DNA of 64,000 bases from positions 40,521 to 104,520 of the forward strand of contig OMZI01000002.1 of assembly GCA_900315485.1 (NCBI GenBank), in the 5' to 3' direction. The notes under the pieces are model-generated. The model searched no databases and was not told the DNA's origin. It saw only the letters and a program-made list of their open reading frames with translations. The translations under genes were made by a program, and so were the position numbers. The stretch comes from an uncultured Eubacteriales bacterium (GTDB lineage Bacteria; Bacillota; Clostridia; Peptostreptococcales; Anaerovoracaceae). Position 1 is the first letter of the stretch, and each line of letters starts with the position of its first letter. Of this stretch, positions 18,400 through 29,930 are shown piece after piece.

Positions 18400-18429
18400 G
18401 CGCCCGTATTCATAATGCAGGCGCTTTTG
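18400..18429 (+). terminator. Probable terminator after purB
   Basis: GCGCC (18400-18404) pairs with GGCGC (18420-18424), followed by TTTTGT. A TATAAT at 18433-18438 directly behind it is a possible -10 box for ilvE, but no clear -35 box is seen. Confidence 0.55.
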
Positions 18430-18501
18430 TTATATAATTGCGGGAAAAGATTCCTCATTAGAAGGATTAGCAAAAGAAAATAACACGATGGAGGGATTGA
18501 G

Positions 18502-19584
18502 ATGGATTATAATTTTCCGGTAACAAGAACAACAACACCTAAAGAAAAACCGACTGACTGCAAGACTCTCGGATTCGGCAAGTATTTCACTGACCACATG
18601 TTCATCATGGAGTATGATGAGGGCCAGGGCTGGCATGACGGAAGGATAGTGCCTTACGGACCGATCAGCCTCGATCCGGGTTCGACCTCACTGCATTACG
18701 GCCAGCTGATGTTTGAGGGTCTCAAGGCTTACCGCAACCCTAAGGGAACACTCAACCTGTTCAGACCGGACATGAATGCAAAGCGCCTCAACAACACTAA
18801 TGAGCGTATGTGCATCCCTCCGATGGATGAGGAGCTTTTCCTTGCTGCTGTCAAAGCGATAGTCAAGGTCGATGAGGACTGGACTCCGACTGATCCGGGA
18901 ACATCGCTGTACATAAGACCGTTCATCGTTTCGCCTGAGGTCAGCTTTTCCGTACTTCCGGCCAAGAAGTATCTCTTCATCATCATCCTGTGTGCAGTAG
19001 GCGCTTACTATGCAGGAAATGAGAGCAAGCTGCACGGAAGCCGCATCCTCGTTGAGGAGAACTACATCCGCGCTGCTGTAGGCGGTACAGGTGCTGCCAA
19101 GACTGCAGGCAACTACGCATCCGGAATGATCGCTTCGTACAAGGCGCATGACCACGGCTGCGAGGAAGTCCTGTGGCTCGATTCCAAGGAGCACCGCTAT
19201 GTAGAGGAAGTAGGGACATCCAACGCTTTCTTCAAGATAAACGGCAAGATCGTAACTCCTGAACTGACAGGATCCATCCTGCCGGGCGTTACCCGCGACA
19301 GCGTCATTAAGCTGCTGAAGAAGTGGGGATACGAGGTAGAGGAGCGCCGCATCGAGCTCGCTGAGGTATTCGAGGCTGCTGAGAACGGCACACTCGAAGA
19401 AGCGTGGGCAACAGGAACGGCATGCGTCATCTCGCCAATCGGAGTTCTCGTATACAAGGACAAGGATTATCCTATCAACAACGAGGTCGTCGGAGATGTC
19501 AGCCAGCGCCTGTATGACAGCCTCTACGGTATGCAGACAGGAAAGCTGCCTGATGAGATGGGAGACTGGATCGTAGAAATTTAG
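18502..19584 (+). CDS. ilvE: Branched-chain amino acid aminotransferase
   Basis: A 360-residue fold-type IV PLP enzyme that interconverts Val/Leu/Ile and their keto acids with glutamate. The Schiff-base lysine is K200 in 'GGTGAAKTAGNYA'; 'LHYGQLMFEGLKAYR' (64-78) and 'VEEVGTSNAFF' (about 231-241) are the type-IV cofactor motifs. The ~360-residue length with an N-terminal extension is that of the BCAT2/eukaryotic-like bacterial group. GGAGGG precedes the ATG. It is separated from purB by a hairpin region and followed 33 bases later by a LysR gene on the same strand. Confidence 0.95.
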   Translation: MDYNFPVTRTTTPKEKPTDCKTLGFGKYFTDHMFIMEYDEGQGWHDGRIVPYGPISLDPGSTSLHYGQLMFEGLKAYRNPKGTLNLFRPDMNAKRLNNTNERMCIPPMDEELFLAAVKAIVKVDEDWTPTDPGTSLYIRPFIVSPEVSFSVLPAKKYLFIIILCAVGAYYAGNESKLHGSRILVEENYIRAAVGGTGAAKTAGNYASGMIASYKAHDHGCEEVLWLDSKEHRYVEEVGTSNAFFKINGKIVTPELTGSILPGVTRDSVIKLLKKWGYEVEERRIELAEVFEAAENGTLEEAWATGTACVISPIGVLVYKDKDYPINNEVVGDVSQRLYDSLYGMQTGKLPDEMGDWIVEI

Positions 19585-19617
19585 TGTCTCCGGAGTGATT
19601 TGAAACGGAGGGTCATT

Positions 19618-20511
19618 ATGGAACTCAGGACTCTTCAGTACTTTGTTACTGTAGCTGAGGAACTGAATATAACAAGAGCCGCGGAAAAGCTGCACATGAG
19701 CCAGCCTCCGCTCAGTGCTCAGATCAAGAACCTTGAGTCTGAACTCGACACAGTACTCTTCATAAGGGGCAAGAGACGGCTCAAGCTGACCGAATCAGGA
19801 CAGCTCCTGTACAGAAGAGCCAAGGATATCCTGAGCCTTGCAGACAGGACGCAGGCCGAGATACTTTCGATGGGTGAAGGCATGAGAGGGACTATAGCTA
19901 TCGGTCTCGTCGAGGGTATGGCTCCGGATATCGCGGCAGAGTGGTTTGCAGGCTTCATAAAGATGCATCCGAACGTCAGATTCAGAATACTCGACGGAAG
20001 CACTGATGATCTGCTGGAAAAACTCAGAAGCGGCATAGTGAGCCTGGCAGTGATCACATCTCCGTGTGACAATTCCCTGCTGCACAGCTTCCACGTTGGC
20101 GAGGAGAAAATGACGGTCATCATGAGCAAGGAACACCCTCTCGCTGCAGATAACGGCAGGAAGGTGAGGATCAAGGACCTTGTCGGGGAAAATCTTATCG
20201 TTCCGAGCAGAAGGGCTCTGATCGATACCATATATAAATGGTTCCGCGGGATAGGAGCTGAGCCTAAGATAGTCTGCGAGATGGACAGCTATCTTGATGC
20301 TGCGGCACTCGCCGGAAGGCAGGTCGGCCTCAGTATATATCCAAGGACAGCGTACATCCCTAACGAGTCGCTTGTGTACAAGGAGATAGCAGGTAAAGAT
20401 AAAAAATTGGAGTATCTGTTCGTGTGGCGGAAGGGGCATCCGCTTCCGACTATCGAGGAGAGGTTTATTGACTTCGTAAAGGGGATGATAGCAGAGCCCG
20501 AAGCGGAGTAA
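19618..20511 (+). CDS. LysR-family transcriptional regulator
   Basis: 297 residues. The winged helix-turn-helix is at about 1-60, with 'RTLQYFVTVAEELNITRAAE' beginning the motif and 'SQPPLSAQIKNLE' as recognition helix. The type 2 periplasmic-binding-like effector domain spans about 90-290. The ATG at 19618 is chosen over an upstream TTG (19600) because CGGAGGG at 19605-19611 has correct spacing only for the ATG. It sits between ilvE and a run of glutamine-metabolism genes on the same strand, with its own terminator, so it could control either side; GltC-like nitrogen regulators are of this family. The effector is unknown. Confidence 0.92.
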   Translation: MELRTLQYFVTVAEELNITRAAEKLHMSQPPLSAQIKNLESELDTVLFIRGKRRLKLTESGQLLYRRAKDILSLADRTQAEILSMGEGMRGTIAIGLVEGMAPDIAAEWFAGFIKMHPNVRFRILDGSTDDLLEKLRSGIVSLAVITSPCDNSLLHSFHVGEEKMTVIMSKEHPLAADNGRKVRIKDLVGENLIVPSRRALIDTIYKWFRGIGAEPKIVCEMDSYLDAAALAGRQVGLSIYPRTAYIPNESLVYKEIAGKDKKLEYLFVWRKGHPLPTIEERFIDFVKGMIAEPEAE

Positions 20512-20521
20512 TGCTTGTGGA

Positions 20522-20558
20522 AAAAGAGAGGACTGCGGTATGGATGGTCCTCTCTTTT
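20522..20558 (+). terminator. Intrinsic terminator after the LysR gene
   Basis: AAGAGAGGAC (20524-20533) pairs with GTCCTCTCTT (20547-20556), followed by TTTT. Confidence 0.88.
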
Positions 20559-20649
20559 CATATGCAGAAGATATGATATGGCCTATGATATACGTATTTT
20601 ATTTGAGAGACCTCAGGGTTTATTTTTGAAATATGTTTTTACTTTGATC

Positions 20650-20667
20650 TGCAGACAAATGTCTGCA
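20650..20667. promoter_or_regulatory. Palindromic candidate operator upstream of glnN
   Basis: TGCAGACA-AA-TGTCTGCA is a perfect 8-bp inverted repeat 20 bases before the glnN start, overlapping the leader and close to the ribosome site. It could be a repressor operator or an RNA stem; the neighbouring LysR protein is one possible ligand. Confidence 0.5.
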
Positions 20668-20687
20668 AACAGAAAGGGGTGACTGGA

Positions 20688-22778
20688 ATGAGTACAGTAT
20701 CTGAATATTTCGGATCAATGGTTTTTGACGACAAGGTCATGAGGTCGATGCTCTCGGCTGATGTCTATCACGCTATGAAGAAGACAATAAATCAGGGTAA
20801 TTCCCTGAATCCGGAAGTAGCTAATGCTGTTGCTCAGGCCATGAAGAACTGGGCGGTGTCCAAGGGAGCCACACACTTCACACACTGGTTCCAGCCTCTG
20901 AACGGAGTCACCGCTGAGAAGCATGACAGTTTTATCCAGGGATCGCCTGACGGAGGGGTCATCATGGACTTTTCCGGCAAGGAACTCATCAAGGGTGAGC
21001 CGGATGCATCATCATTCCCATCGGGAGGCCTCAGGGCTACTTTCGAGGCAAGAGGATATACCGCATGGGATCCTACATCATACGCTTTCATAAAGGGCAA
21101 AACGCTTTGCATACCTACAGCTTTCTGTTCATACAGCGGGGAGGCTCTCGATGAGAAGACCTCGCTCCTGAGATCGATGGATGCTCTGAACAGGCAGGCT
21201 CTGAGGGTGCTTCACATCATCGGTAATGATTCGGTGAAGAGGGTGGATGCAGTTGCAGGAGCGGAGCAGGAGTACTTCCTGGTGCCGCTGGAGCTGTATG
21301 AAAAGAGACCGGACCTCAGATTCACGGGAAGGACTCTGTTCGGAGTCATGCCTCCCAAAGGGCAGGAACTTGATGATCACTATTTCGGACCGATAAAGCC
21401 TGAGATCACAAGATTCATGGAGGAACTGAATGATGAGCTGTGGAAGCTCGGGGTATATGCCAAGACTGAACACAATGAGGTAGCTCCATCACAGCACGAG
21501 CTGGCCTGCATATATTCCAAGGTAAACGTTACGACCGATCAGAACCAGCTTGTCATGGAGATGATCAAGAAGGTCGCGGAAAGCCACGGGTTCGTAGCTC
21601 TGCTGCATGAGAAGCCTTTTGACGGCGTGAACGGAAGCGGCAAGCACAACAACTGGTCGCTCTCGACAGACAAGGGCGGCAACCTGCTGTCTCCGGGAGA
21701 TACTCCTCATGACAATGCACAGTTCCTGCTCTTCCTCTGCGCAGTCATAAGAGCGGTGGATGAGTATCAGGATCTTCTCAGGATATCTGTAGCTTCTGCA
21801 AGCAATGACCACAGACTCGGAGCAAACGAGGCTCCTCCGGCTGTCATATCCATTTTCCTCGGGGATGAGCTGACTGAAGTACTTAAGTCTATCGAGGAGG
21901 ATGAGCCTTATGAGAAGCATGAAGAAGTCCTGATGAAGCTCGGAACAGCAGTGCTCCCGGGATTCAGCAGAGACAATACCGACAGGAACAGGACTTCGCC
22001 TTTTGCCTTCACCGGCAACAAGTTTGAATTCAGGATGCCGGGCTCGATGAGCAGCATAGCGTTCCCGAATGTCATCATAAACAGCGCAGTCGCAGATTCG
22101 CTTGAGTATTTTGCAGGCCGTCTCGAGGGAACAGAGGATGTGGCCAGAGACGTATATGACCTTGTAAGGGAGACTCTGAGAGATCACGGAAGGATCATAT
22201 TCAACGGCGACGGATATACGGATGAGTGGATCGAAGAGGCGGAAAGAAGGGGACTCTCCAACTACAGGACGACTGCAGACTGCGTGCCTCATCTTACAGA
22301 TGAGAAGAACGTCGCCATGCTCACAGCCCAGGGAGTCTTCTCCAGGACGGAGCTTGAGTCAAGGTGCGAGGTAATGCTTGAGAACTACTGCAAGACCATC
22401 TGCATCGAGGCGAAGACTATGAGGTCCATGGCGGTAAAACGCATCGCGCCGGCGATCGAAAGCTACTCCGCAGAGCTGGCAAGAAACGCATCGGACAAGA
22501 GACGCCTTATACCTGACCTTGAATGCAGGTTCGAGGCGAAAACGGTCAGATTCCTGTCGCAGCAGACTGACCGCATATACGAAGATGTCGATGCCATGGT
22601 ATCTGTACTCGAATCTCTCAGCGGAGAGGATTACTGCTCGGATGCAGGTGTGATACGTGACAGCCTTCTGCCTGCAATGGCACAGCTCAGAAAGGACAGC
22701 GACGCAGCTGAGGCTGTGACCTCGAAGAAATACTGGCCGCTTCCTAACTACGGACTTCTCATGTTCGGAGAGAAATAA
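20688..22778 (+). CDS. glnN: Glutamine synthetase type III
   Basis: 696 residues; makes glutamine from glutamate, ammonia and ATP. The length (~700 against ~450 for type I) and the motif 'PSGGLRATFEARGYTAWDPT' mark the GSIII class common in Bacteroides and gut Clostridia. 'EQEYFLV' and 'KTEHNEVAPSQHELA' carry metal- and glutamate-binding residues, and 'GSGKHNNWSLST' the ATP-site loop. Start: the ATG at 20688 has AAAGGGG eight bases upstream; an in-frame GTG at 20679 lies inside that site. asnB follows after 11 bases, so the cell's glutamine maker is cotranscribed with a glutamine consumer. Confidence 0.96.
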   Translation: MSTVSEYFGSMVFDDKVMRSMLSADVYHAMKKTINQGNSLNPEVANAVAQAMKNWAVSKGATHFTHWFQPLNGVTAEKHDSFIQGSPDGGVIMDFSGKELIKGEPDASSFPSGGLRATFEARGYTAWDPTSYAFIKGKTLCIPTAFCSYSGEALDEKTSLLRSMDALNRQALRVLHIIGNDSVKRVDAVAGAEQEYFLVPLELYEKRPDLRFTGRTLFGVMPPKGQELDDHYFGPIKPEITRFMEELNDELWKLGVYAKTEHNEVAPSQHELACIYSKVNVTTDQNQLVMEMIKKVAESHGFVALLHEKPFDGVNGSGKHNNWSLSTDKGGNLLSPGDTPHDNAQFLLFLCAVIRAVDEYQDLLRISVASASNDHRLGANEAPPAVISIFLGDELTEVLKSIEEDEPYEKHEEVLMKLGTAVLPGFSRDNTDRNRTSPFAFTGNKFEFRMPGSMSSIAFPNVIINSAVADSLEYFAGRLEGTEDVARDVYDLVRETLRDHGRIIFNGDGYTDEWIEEAERRGLSNYRTTADCVPHLTDEKNVAMLTAQGVFSRTELESRCEVMLENYCKTICIEAKTMRSMAVKRIAPAIESYSAELARNASDKRRLIPDLECRFEAKTVRFLSQQTDRIYEDVDAMVSVLESLSGEDYCSDAGVIRDSLLPAMAQLRKDSDAAEAVTSKKYWPLPNYGLLMFGEK

Positions 22779-22789
22779 GGAGGCTAAGC

Positions 22790-24421
22790 ATGTGTACGAT
22801 AATGACAACAACGGGAAGCCTCACGACAATACCGGAATTTGAAGAGGCTTTCGCACTTACAAAATACAGAGGCCCGGATGATACCAGGATCATAAGCATT
22901 GACCGCATGGAGATGGTCTCCTCATCAGAGACAGATATCCCGGTCAGCTGCCCGAAGGGCATCATGGGCTTTCACAGACTGTCCATAATGGGACTGACGC
23001 CGGAAGGCATGCAGCCGTTTATAAAGGATTGCTGCAGCGTTGTCTGCAACGGCGAGCTTTATGGATTTGAAAAAATGAAAGAGGAACTGGAGAAGAAGGG
23101 TTACACCTTCAGATCCGGTTCGGACTGCGAACTGCTGCTGCCGCTGTGGTTTGAGCACGGCACAGACATGTTCAGAATGCTGGACGCTGAATTCGCCTGC
23201 GTCATATATGATGGCAGGACGGATGAATATATAGCGGCAAGAGATCCAATCGGCATCAGACCGCTTTATTACGGTTACGACAGGGAAGGATGCATAGCTT
23301 TTGCCAGCGAACCTAAGAGTCTGCTGGGAATATGCAGCAAGGTTATGCCGTTTCCGCCGGGGTGTTACTGGCAGAAGGGGGAATTTACTGGATACCGTGA
23401 CATGACATCAGTCGATGGATATGTCACAGGGAGTCTTGAAGATATCTGCGGTAACATAAATGCACTGCTGACGAAAGGGGTCAGCAAGCGCCTGGTGTCT
23501 GATGCCAGGGTCGGTTTTCTCCTCTCAGGCGGCCTCGACTCATCTCTCGTATGCTCGATCGCTGCGAGAGAGTCGGCTGAGCCTATAAGGACTTTTGCCA
23601 TAGGCATGGATGTCGATGCTATCGACCTTAAGTATGCGAAGAAAGTCGCTGAATATATCGGCAGTGATCACACCGAAGTCATCATAAGCAGGCAGGACGT
23701 GCTTGAAGCACTGGACTATGTCATATATCTGCTGGGGACATATGACATCACTACTATAAGAGCATCGATAGGCATGTACCTAGTGTGCAAAGCGATACAT
23801 GAACAGACTGACATCAGGGTGCTGCTGACAGGCGAGATATCCGATGAGCTGTTCGGCTACAAGTATACGGATTTTGCACCATCGCCAGAGGCATTCCAGG
23901 AGGAGGCCTGCAAGCGCATACGCGAACTGCACATGTATGATGTTCTGAGGGCTGACAGATGCATATCCGGCAACAGCCTTGAGGGAAGAGTGCCGTTCGG
24001 CGATCTCGACTTCGTTCAGTACGTAATGTCGATAGACCCTGCGCTCAAGGTGAACACATACGGCAAGGGCAAGTACCTGCTGAGGAAAGCCTTCGAAGGA
24101 GACTACCTGCCTGATGAGATACTCTGGAGAGAGAAGGCGGCATTCTCAGATGCTGTCGGCCACTCAATGGTCGATGACCTCAAGGAGTACGCAGAGACGC
24201 AGTACGCGGATAAAGAGTTTGAGGCAGGCTGCATGAAATATGAACATGCAAGGCCGTTCACAAAGGAATCGCTCCTGTACAGGGAGATATTCGAAAAGTA
24301 CTACCCGGGACAGGCGGAAATGATTACAGACTTCTGGATGCCTAATAAGGCATGGGAAGGCTGCGATGTTGACGACCCGTCAGCAAGAGTACTCTCCAAC
24401 TACGGAGACAGCGGGATATAG
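22790..24421 (+). CDS. asnB: Glutamine-hydrolysing asparagine synthase
   Basis: 543 residues, class II amidotransferase. Cys2 (after Met removal the N-terminal nucleophile) starts the glutaminase domain (about 1-200, with 'KYRGPDD' and 'CNGELYGFE'). The synthetase domain follows with the pyrophosphate loop 'SGGLDSS' at 246-252 and 'LTGEISDELFGY' as the AMP/aspartate site. It converts aspartate plus glutamine to asparagine. AAGGAGG stands right before the ATG, and the gene is 11 bases behind glnN. A terminator closes the pair. Confidence 0.94.
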   Translation: MCTIMTTTGSLTTIPEFEEAFALTKYRGPDDTRIISIDRMEMVSSSETDIPVSCPKGIMGFHRLSIMGLTPEGMQPFIKDCCSVVCNGELYGFEKMKEELEKKGYTFRSGSDCELLLPLWFEHGTDMFRMLDAEFACVIYDGRTDEYIAARDPIGIRPLYYGYDREGCIAFASEPKSLLGICSKVMPFPPGCYWQKGEFTGYRDMTSVDGYVTGSLEDICGNINALLTKGVSKRLVSDARVGFLLSGGLDSSLVCSIAARESAEPIRTFAIGMDVDAIDLKYAKKVAEYIGSDHTEVIISRQDVLEALDYVIYLLGTYDITTIRASIGMYLVCKAIHEQTDIRVLLTGEISDELFGYKYTDFAPSPEAFQEEACKRIRELHMYDVLRADRCISGNSLEGRVPFGDLDFVQYVMSIDPALKVNTYGKGKYLLRKAFEGDYLPDEILWREKAAFSDAVGHSMVDDLKEYAETQYADKEFEAGCMKYEHARPFTKESLLYREIFEKYYPGQAEMITDFWMPNKAWEGCDVDDPSARVLSNYGDSGI

Positions 24422-24430
24422 GTATCAGTA

Positions 24431-24467
24431 TCAGGGAATCTGTTCGCAGACTCCCTGATTGCGTTTT
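24431..24467 (+). terminator. Intrinsic terminator after asnB
   Basis: TCAGGGA (24431-24437) pairs with TCCCTGA (24452-24458), with an inner TCTG-TTCG-CAGA tetraloop hairpin, followed by TTTTT (24463-24467). Confidence 0.88.
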
Positions 24468-24487
24468 TAGTAAGTGCAGTTGCTCCG

Positions 24488-24672
24488 TGGTCCTGGCTGG
24501 TCCTAAGGCGAGGTTAAAAGGATGCTTTGCAGCTAAATTGGTCCTGACGGTGGTCCTAAGGTGAGGTTAAAAGGATGATTTGCTGCAAAATTGGTCCTGG
24601 TTGTGGTCCTGAGGCGCAGGTGAAAGAGGAATTTACTGCAGAATTGGTCCTCCCTGTGGTCCTGAAGTAAGG
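24488..24672 (+). repeat. Tandem 51-53 bp repeat rich in GGTCCT upstream of pyrG
   Basis: About 3.5 imperfect units begin at 24488, 24539, 24592 and 24645 (periods 51, 53, 53). Each unit starts with two GGTCCT hexamers 10 or 12 bases apart (24489/24499, 24540/24552, 24593/24605, 24646/24658), followed by a purine-rich stretch like GAGGTTAAAAGGATG and a TTTGC-AAAATT tail. All forward frames are interrupted, so it is not coding. It fills most of the 309-bp gap between asnB and pyrG, after the asnB terminator, and so lies in the promoter or leader of pyrG. Confidence 0.9.
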
Positions 24673-24691
24673 AAAAAATAGGGATGGCTGA

Positions 24692-26356
<1,665 letters not shown>

Positions 26357-26404
26357 CAATAATCAATAATAGTAAAGAATCAAAAGGACCGGAGGAAAAG
26401 ATAT

Positions 26405-28273
26405 ATGTGCGGAATAGTAGGATTTACAGGAAGGCAGCAGGCGGCGCCTGTGCTGCTTGACGGTCTTTCAAAGCTTGAATACAGGGGATATGATTCAGCC
26501 GGTCTGGCAGTACGCGACGGCTCTTCGCTTGCAGAGGTCGTAAAATCCACCGGCAAGCTCAGAAATCTTGCAGAAAAGACAGATAACGGGAGAACTTTGC
26601 CCGGGAACTGCGGGATAGGCCATACGAGATGGGCCACACATGGTGAGCCGTCTCAGACCAATGCTCACCCTCATGTCAGCGGCAATGCTACAGGGTCTGC
26701 TTCGGGACCTGTCGAGTCTGATGTAGTAGGCGTGCACAACGGCATCATAGAGAACTATGAAGAGCTGAGAAGCAAGCTTCTTGGCAACGGGTACACTTTC
26801 TACAGCACGACAGATACAGAGGTCGCCATCAAGCTTGTCGATTACTATTACAAGAAGTACAAGATCGGACCTATCGATGCCATAAACAGAATGATGGTGC
26901 GTGTACGCGGGTCATACGCGCTGGCACTAATGTTCAAAGATTACCCCGGCGAGATATATGCTGCCAGAAAGGACAGCCCGATGGTGATAGGCGTCGCAGA
27001 CGGCGAGACCTTCCTGGCATCCGATGTGCCGGCTGTTCTTAAGTATACTCGCGACATCTATTACATAGATAACCTGCAGTCTGTGAGGCTGCTGCCGGGC
27101 GAGGCTCACTTCTTCGACCTGAACGGCGATGAAGTGGAGATGCAGAGCACTCACATATCCTGGGACGCTGAGGCAGCTGAGAAGGGCGGATACGAGCACT
27201 TCATGATCAAGGAGATCCATGAGCAGCCTAAGGCAGTCAGGGACACCCTTGCAGGCATGATAAAGGACGGCAGGATCGATCTGTCTTCAGCCGGGCTCAC
27301 AGAAGAGATACTTGCAGGCATCAGTGAAGTCAGGATCGCTGCATGCGGCTCGGCATGGCATGCGGGAATGGTTGGCCAGTATGTGATTGAGGACCTTGCA
27401 GAGATACCTGTAAGAGCAGAGCTGGCGTCCGAATTCAGGTATAAGAAGATGATCATAGATAAGGATGCCCTTGTTGTCGTCATATCCCAGTCAGGTGAGA
27501 CTGCAGACACTCTTGCTGCCATCAGAGCGGCTAAGGAACACGGCCTGAGGACTCTCGCTGTCGTAAATGTAGTGGGCTCAACTATCGCGAGAGAGGCGGA
27601 CAATGTGCTGTACACTCTTGCAGGGCCTGAAATAGCAGTGGCTACCACCAAGGCGTACAGCTCGCAGCTTGCGGCGATGTATGCTCTTGCACTGGCTGTT
27701 GCCTCTGCAAAGGGCAGGCTGGACGGCAGTGACTACAGTTATTATATTGAAGAGCTGCAGTCCATTCCGGACAAGATAGAACGCATCCTTGAGAACAAGG
27801 AGAGGATACAGTGGTTTGCATCTAAGTATTCCAACGCTCATGATGTATTCTTCATAGGGCGCGGGCTCGACTATGCCATAAGCCTCGAGGGCAGTCTCAA
27901 AATGAAGGAGATAAGCTATATACACAGTGAGGCTTATGCGGCAGGGGAACTCAAGCACGGCACTATCAGTCTTATTGAGAACGGGATACTTGTCATCGGA
28001 GTTCTTACCCAGGGCGAGCTCCTTGAGAAGACTGTCAGCAACATGGCAGAGTGCAAGGCGAGAGGGGCTTACCTCATGGGCATAACGATCAACGGCAACT
28101 ACAGCGTTGAGGACTCCGTAAACTTTACGATATATGTGCCGAGGACTGATGAACATTTTGCTGGAAGCCTTGCGGTCATCCCGCTGCAGCTTCTCGGATA
28201 CTACCTCAGTGTTGCAAAGGGGCTTGATGTGGACAAGCCGAGAAACCTTGCGAAATCGGTCACTGTAGAGTAA
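26405..28273 (+). CDS. glmS: Glucosamine-6-phosphate synthase (isomerising)
   Basis: 622 residues; forms glucosamine-6-phosphate from fructose-6-phosphate and glutamine, the entry to peptidoglycan amino sugars. N-terminal class II glutaminase with Cys2 ('CGIVGFTG'), 'YRGYDSAG' and 'HTRWATHGEPS'; two SIS sugar-isomerase domains at about 295-425 ('CGSAWHAG', 'SQSGETADTL') and 470-600. The invariant C-terminus 'DKPRNLAKSVTVE' is intact. GGAGG precedes the ATG. No glmS ribozyme fits in the 48-base gap after pyrG, so control is probably through the shared transcript. Confidence 0.96.
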   Translation: MCGIVGFTGRQQAAPVLLDGLSKLEYRGYDSAGLAVRDGSSLAEVVKSTGKLRNLAEKTDNGRTLPGNCGIGHTRWATHGEPSQTNAHPHVSGNATGSASGPVESDVVGVHNGIIENYEELRSKLLGNGYTFYSTTDTEVAIKLVDYYYKKYKIGPIDAINRMMVRVRGSYALALMFKDYPGEIYAARKDSPMVIGVADGETFLASDVPAVLKYTRDIYYIDNLQSVRLLPGEAHFFDLNGDEVEMQSTHISWDAEAAEKGGYEHFMIKEIHEQPKAVRDTLAGMIKDGRIDLSSAGLTEEILAGISEVRIAACGSAWHAGMVGQYVIEDLAEIPVRAELASEFRYKKMIIDKDALVVVISQSGETADTLAAIRAAKEHGLRTLAVVNVVGSTIAREADNVLYTLAGPEIAVATTKAYSSQLAAMYALALAVASAKGRLDGSDYSYYIEELQSIPDKIERILENKERIQWFASKYSNAHDVFFIGRGLDYAISLEGSLKMKEISYIHSEAYAAGELKHGTISLIENGILVIGVLTQGELLEKTVSNMAECKARGAYLMGITINGNYSVEDSVNFTIYVPRTDEHFAGSLAVIPLQLLGYYLSVAKGLDVDKPRNLAKSVTVE

Positions 28274-28363
28274 AATTTTCCCAGCAAAGCAATAAGTGCC
28301 GGCTGTTGATAAAGCCGTGCGCTGCAGAACCATGAAACCACAGAACCATACGAAAGGAAGCAT

Positions 28364-29908
28364 ATGGCTGCAAACAGGATCCTTATAATAGACTTCGGCG
28401 GACAGTACAATCAGCTGATCGCGAGAAGAGTAAGAGAAAGCGGTGTGTACTCGGAGATCAAAGGCTTTGAGTCGGTGACTCTGGAAGACATAAAGGAATT
28501 CGACCCTAAGGGCATCATCTTCACAGGCGGACCGCAGAGTGCATACGGAGAGGGAGCACCGTCGATAGATGACGGAATATTTGAACTCGGTGTGCCTGTT
28601 CTTGGCATCTGCTACGGAGCCCAGCTCATGGCTTACCGCCTGGGCGGTAAGATCGAGTCCGCGCCTACAAGTGAATACGGACGTACAGAGGTCACCGTGA
28701 CAGGAAAGGACGGCATCCTCAGGACAGCAGACGACACCAATGTATGCTGGATGAGCCATACGGATTACATAAGCGAGCCGCCTGCAGGATTCACAGTCAC
28801 GGCACATACCGATGACTGTCCTGTAGCCGCAATGGAAGACCGCAGCAGGGGATTCTATGCGGTGCAGTTCCATCCTGAGGTCAATCACACACAGCACGGC
28901 GCAGAGTTCATAAGAGACTTTGTGCTCGATGTCTGCAAATGTGCTCAGGACTGGAAGATGGACTCATATGCAGAGACACAGATAGCTGCAATCAGAGAGA
29001 AGGTCGGTGACGGCAAAGTCCTCCTCGCACTGTCGGGAGGTGTCGATTCATCCGTAGTTGCCGCTTTGCTCGCGAAGGCCATCGGACCTCAGCTGACATG
29101 CGTATTCGTTGACCACGGTCTGATGAGAAAGAACGAGGCAGACGAGGTAGAGTCCATATTCGGAAAAGAGGGCAAGTTCGACCTCAATTTCATCAGGGTC
29201 AATGCTGCAGAGAGATACTACGCTAAGCTGGCAGGTGTTACTGAGCCTGAAAGAAAACGCAAGATCATCGGTGAGGAGTTCATAAGAGTATTCGAGGAGG
29301 AATCGAAGAAGATCGGTGCTGTTGATTATCTCGCTCAGGGCACGATATATCCTGACATCATTGAGAGCGGTCTCGGAAAGTCAGCTGTCATAAAGTCCCA
29401 CCACAACGTCGGCGGGCTTCCTGACTACGTAGACTTCAAGGAGATCATCGAGCCTCTCAGGATGCTCTTCAAGGACGAGGTAAGGCAGCTCGGAAGAGAG
29501 CTCGGCCTGCCTGAATACCTTGTTACAAGGCAGCCGTTCCCGGGCCCGGGACTCGGAGTCAGGATCATCGGCGAGGTCACTGCGGATAAGGTGAAGATAG
29601 TCCAGGATGCAGACGCGATATACAGAGAAGAGATAGATAAGGCAGGTCTGGCAGGGGAGATAAGCCAGTATTATGCTGCTCTAACAAATATGCAGACAGT
29701 CGGAGTCATGGGAGACTTCAGGACTTATGACTATGCTATCGCTCTGAGAGCAGTCATCACATCCGACTTCATGACAGCAACTGCTGCAGAGATACCTTGG
29801 GATGTCCTGCAGAGGGTCATGACCAGGATCGTAAACGAGGTCGACCACGTCAACAGAGTATTCTACGACCTGACGAGCAAACCGCCGGGGACAGTGGAGA
29901 TGGAATAG
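28364..29908 (+). CDS. guaA: GMP synthase (glutamine-hydrolysing)
   Basis: 514 residues; converts XMP to GMP. The class I glutaminase domain (1-190) has C83 in 'GICYGAQ' and 'QFHPEVNHT'. The ATP-pyrophosphatase has 'SGGVDSS' at 224-230, and the dimerisation domain ends in 'GTVEME'. AAGGAAG lies before the ATG. It is the last gene of the glutamine block and ends at a bidirectional terminator facing an opposite-strand gene. The 90-base gap after glmS shows no riboswitch-like fold I recognise. Confidence 0.97.
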   Translation: MAANRILIIDFGGQYNQLIARRVRESGVYSEIKGFESVTLEDIKEFDPKGIIFTGGPQSAYGEGAPSIDDGIFELGVPVLGICYGAQLMAYRLGGKIESAPTSEYGRTEVTVTGKDGILRTADDTNVCWMSHTDYISEPPAGFTVTAHTDDCPVAAMEDRSRGFYAVQFHPEVNHTQHGAEFIRDFVLDVCKCAQDWKMDSYAETQIAAIREKVGDGKVLLALSGGVDSSVVAALLAKAIGPQLTCVFVDHGLMRKNEADEVESIFGKEGKFDLNFIRVNAAERYYAKLAGVTEPERKRKIIGEEFIRVFEEESKKIGAVDYLAQGTIYPDIIESGLGKSAVIKSHHNVGGLPDYVDFKEIIEPLRMLFKDEVRQLGRELGLPEYLVTRQPFPGPGLGVRIIGEVTADKVKIVQDADAIYREEIDKAGLAGEISQYYAALTNMQTVGVMGDFRTYDYAIALRAVITSDFMTATAAEIPWDVLQRVMTRIVNEVDHVNRVFYDLTSKPPGTVEME

Positions 29909-29930
29909 CATAAGCAGTACACAAACGCAC

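Noticed and set aside
24488-24672. CRISPR array or coding repeat in the pyrG upstream region
   Set aside because: Units are contiguous without spacers and imperfect, and forward frames contain stops; it is a tandem repeat, not CRISPR.
27578-28897. A 439-codon open frame on the minus strand across glmS and guaA
   Set aside because: It lies antisense to two unmistakable genes, has no ribosome site and its product is Cys/His-rich without domain features; it follows from codon bias.
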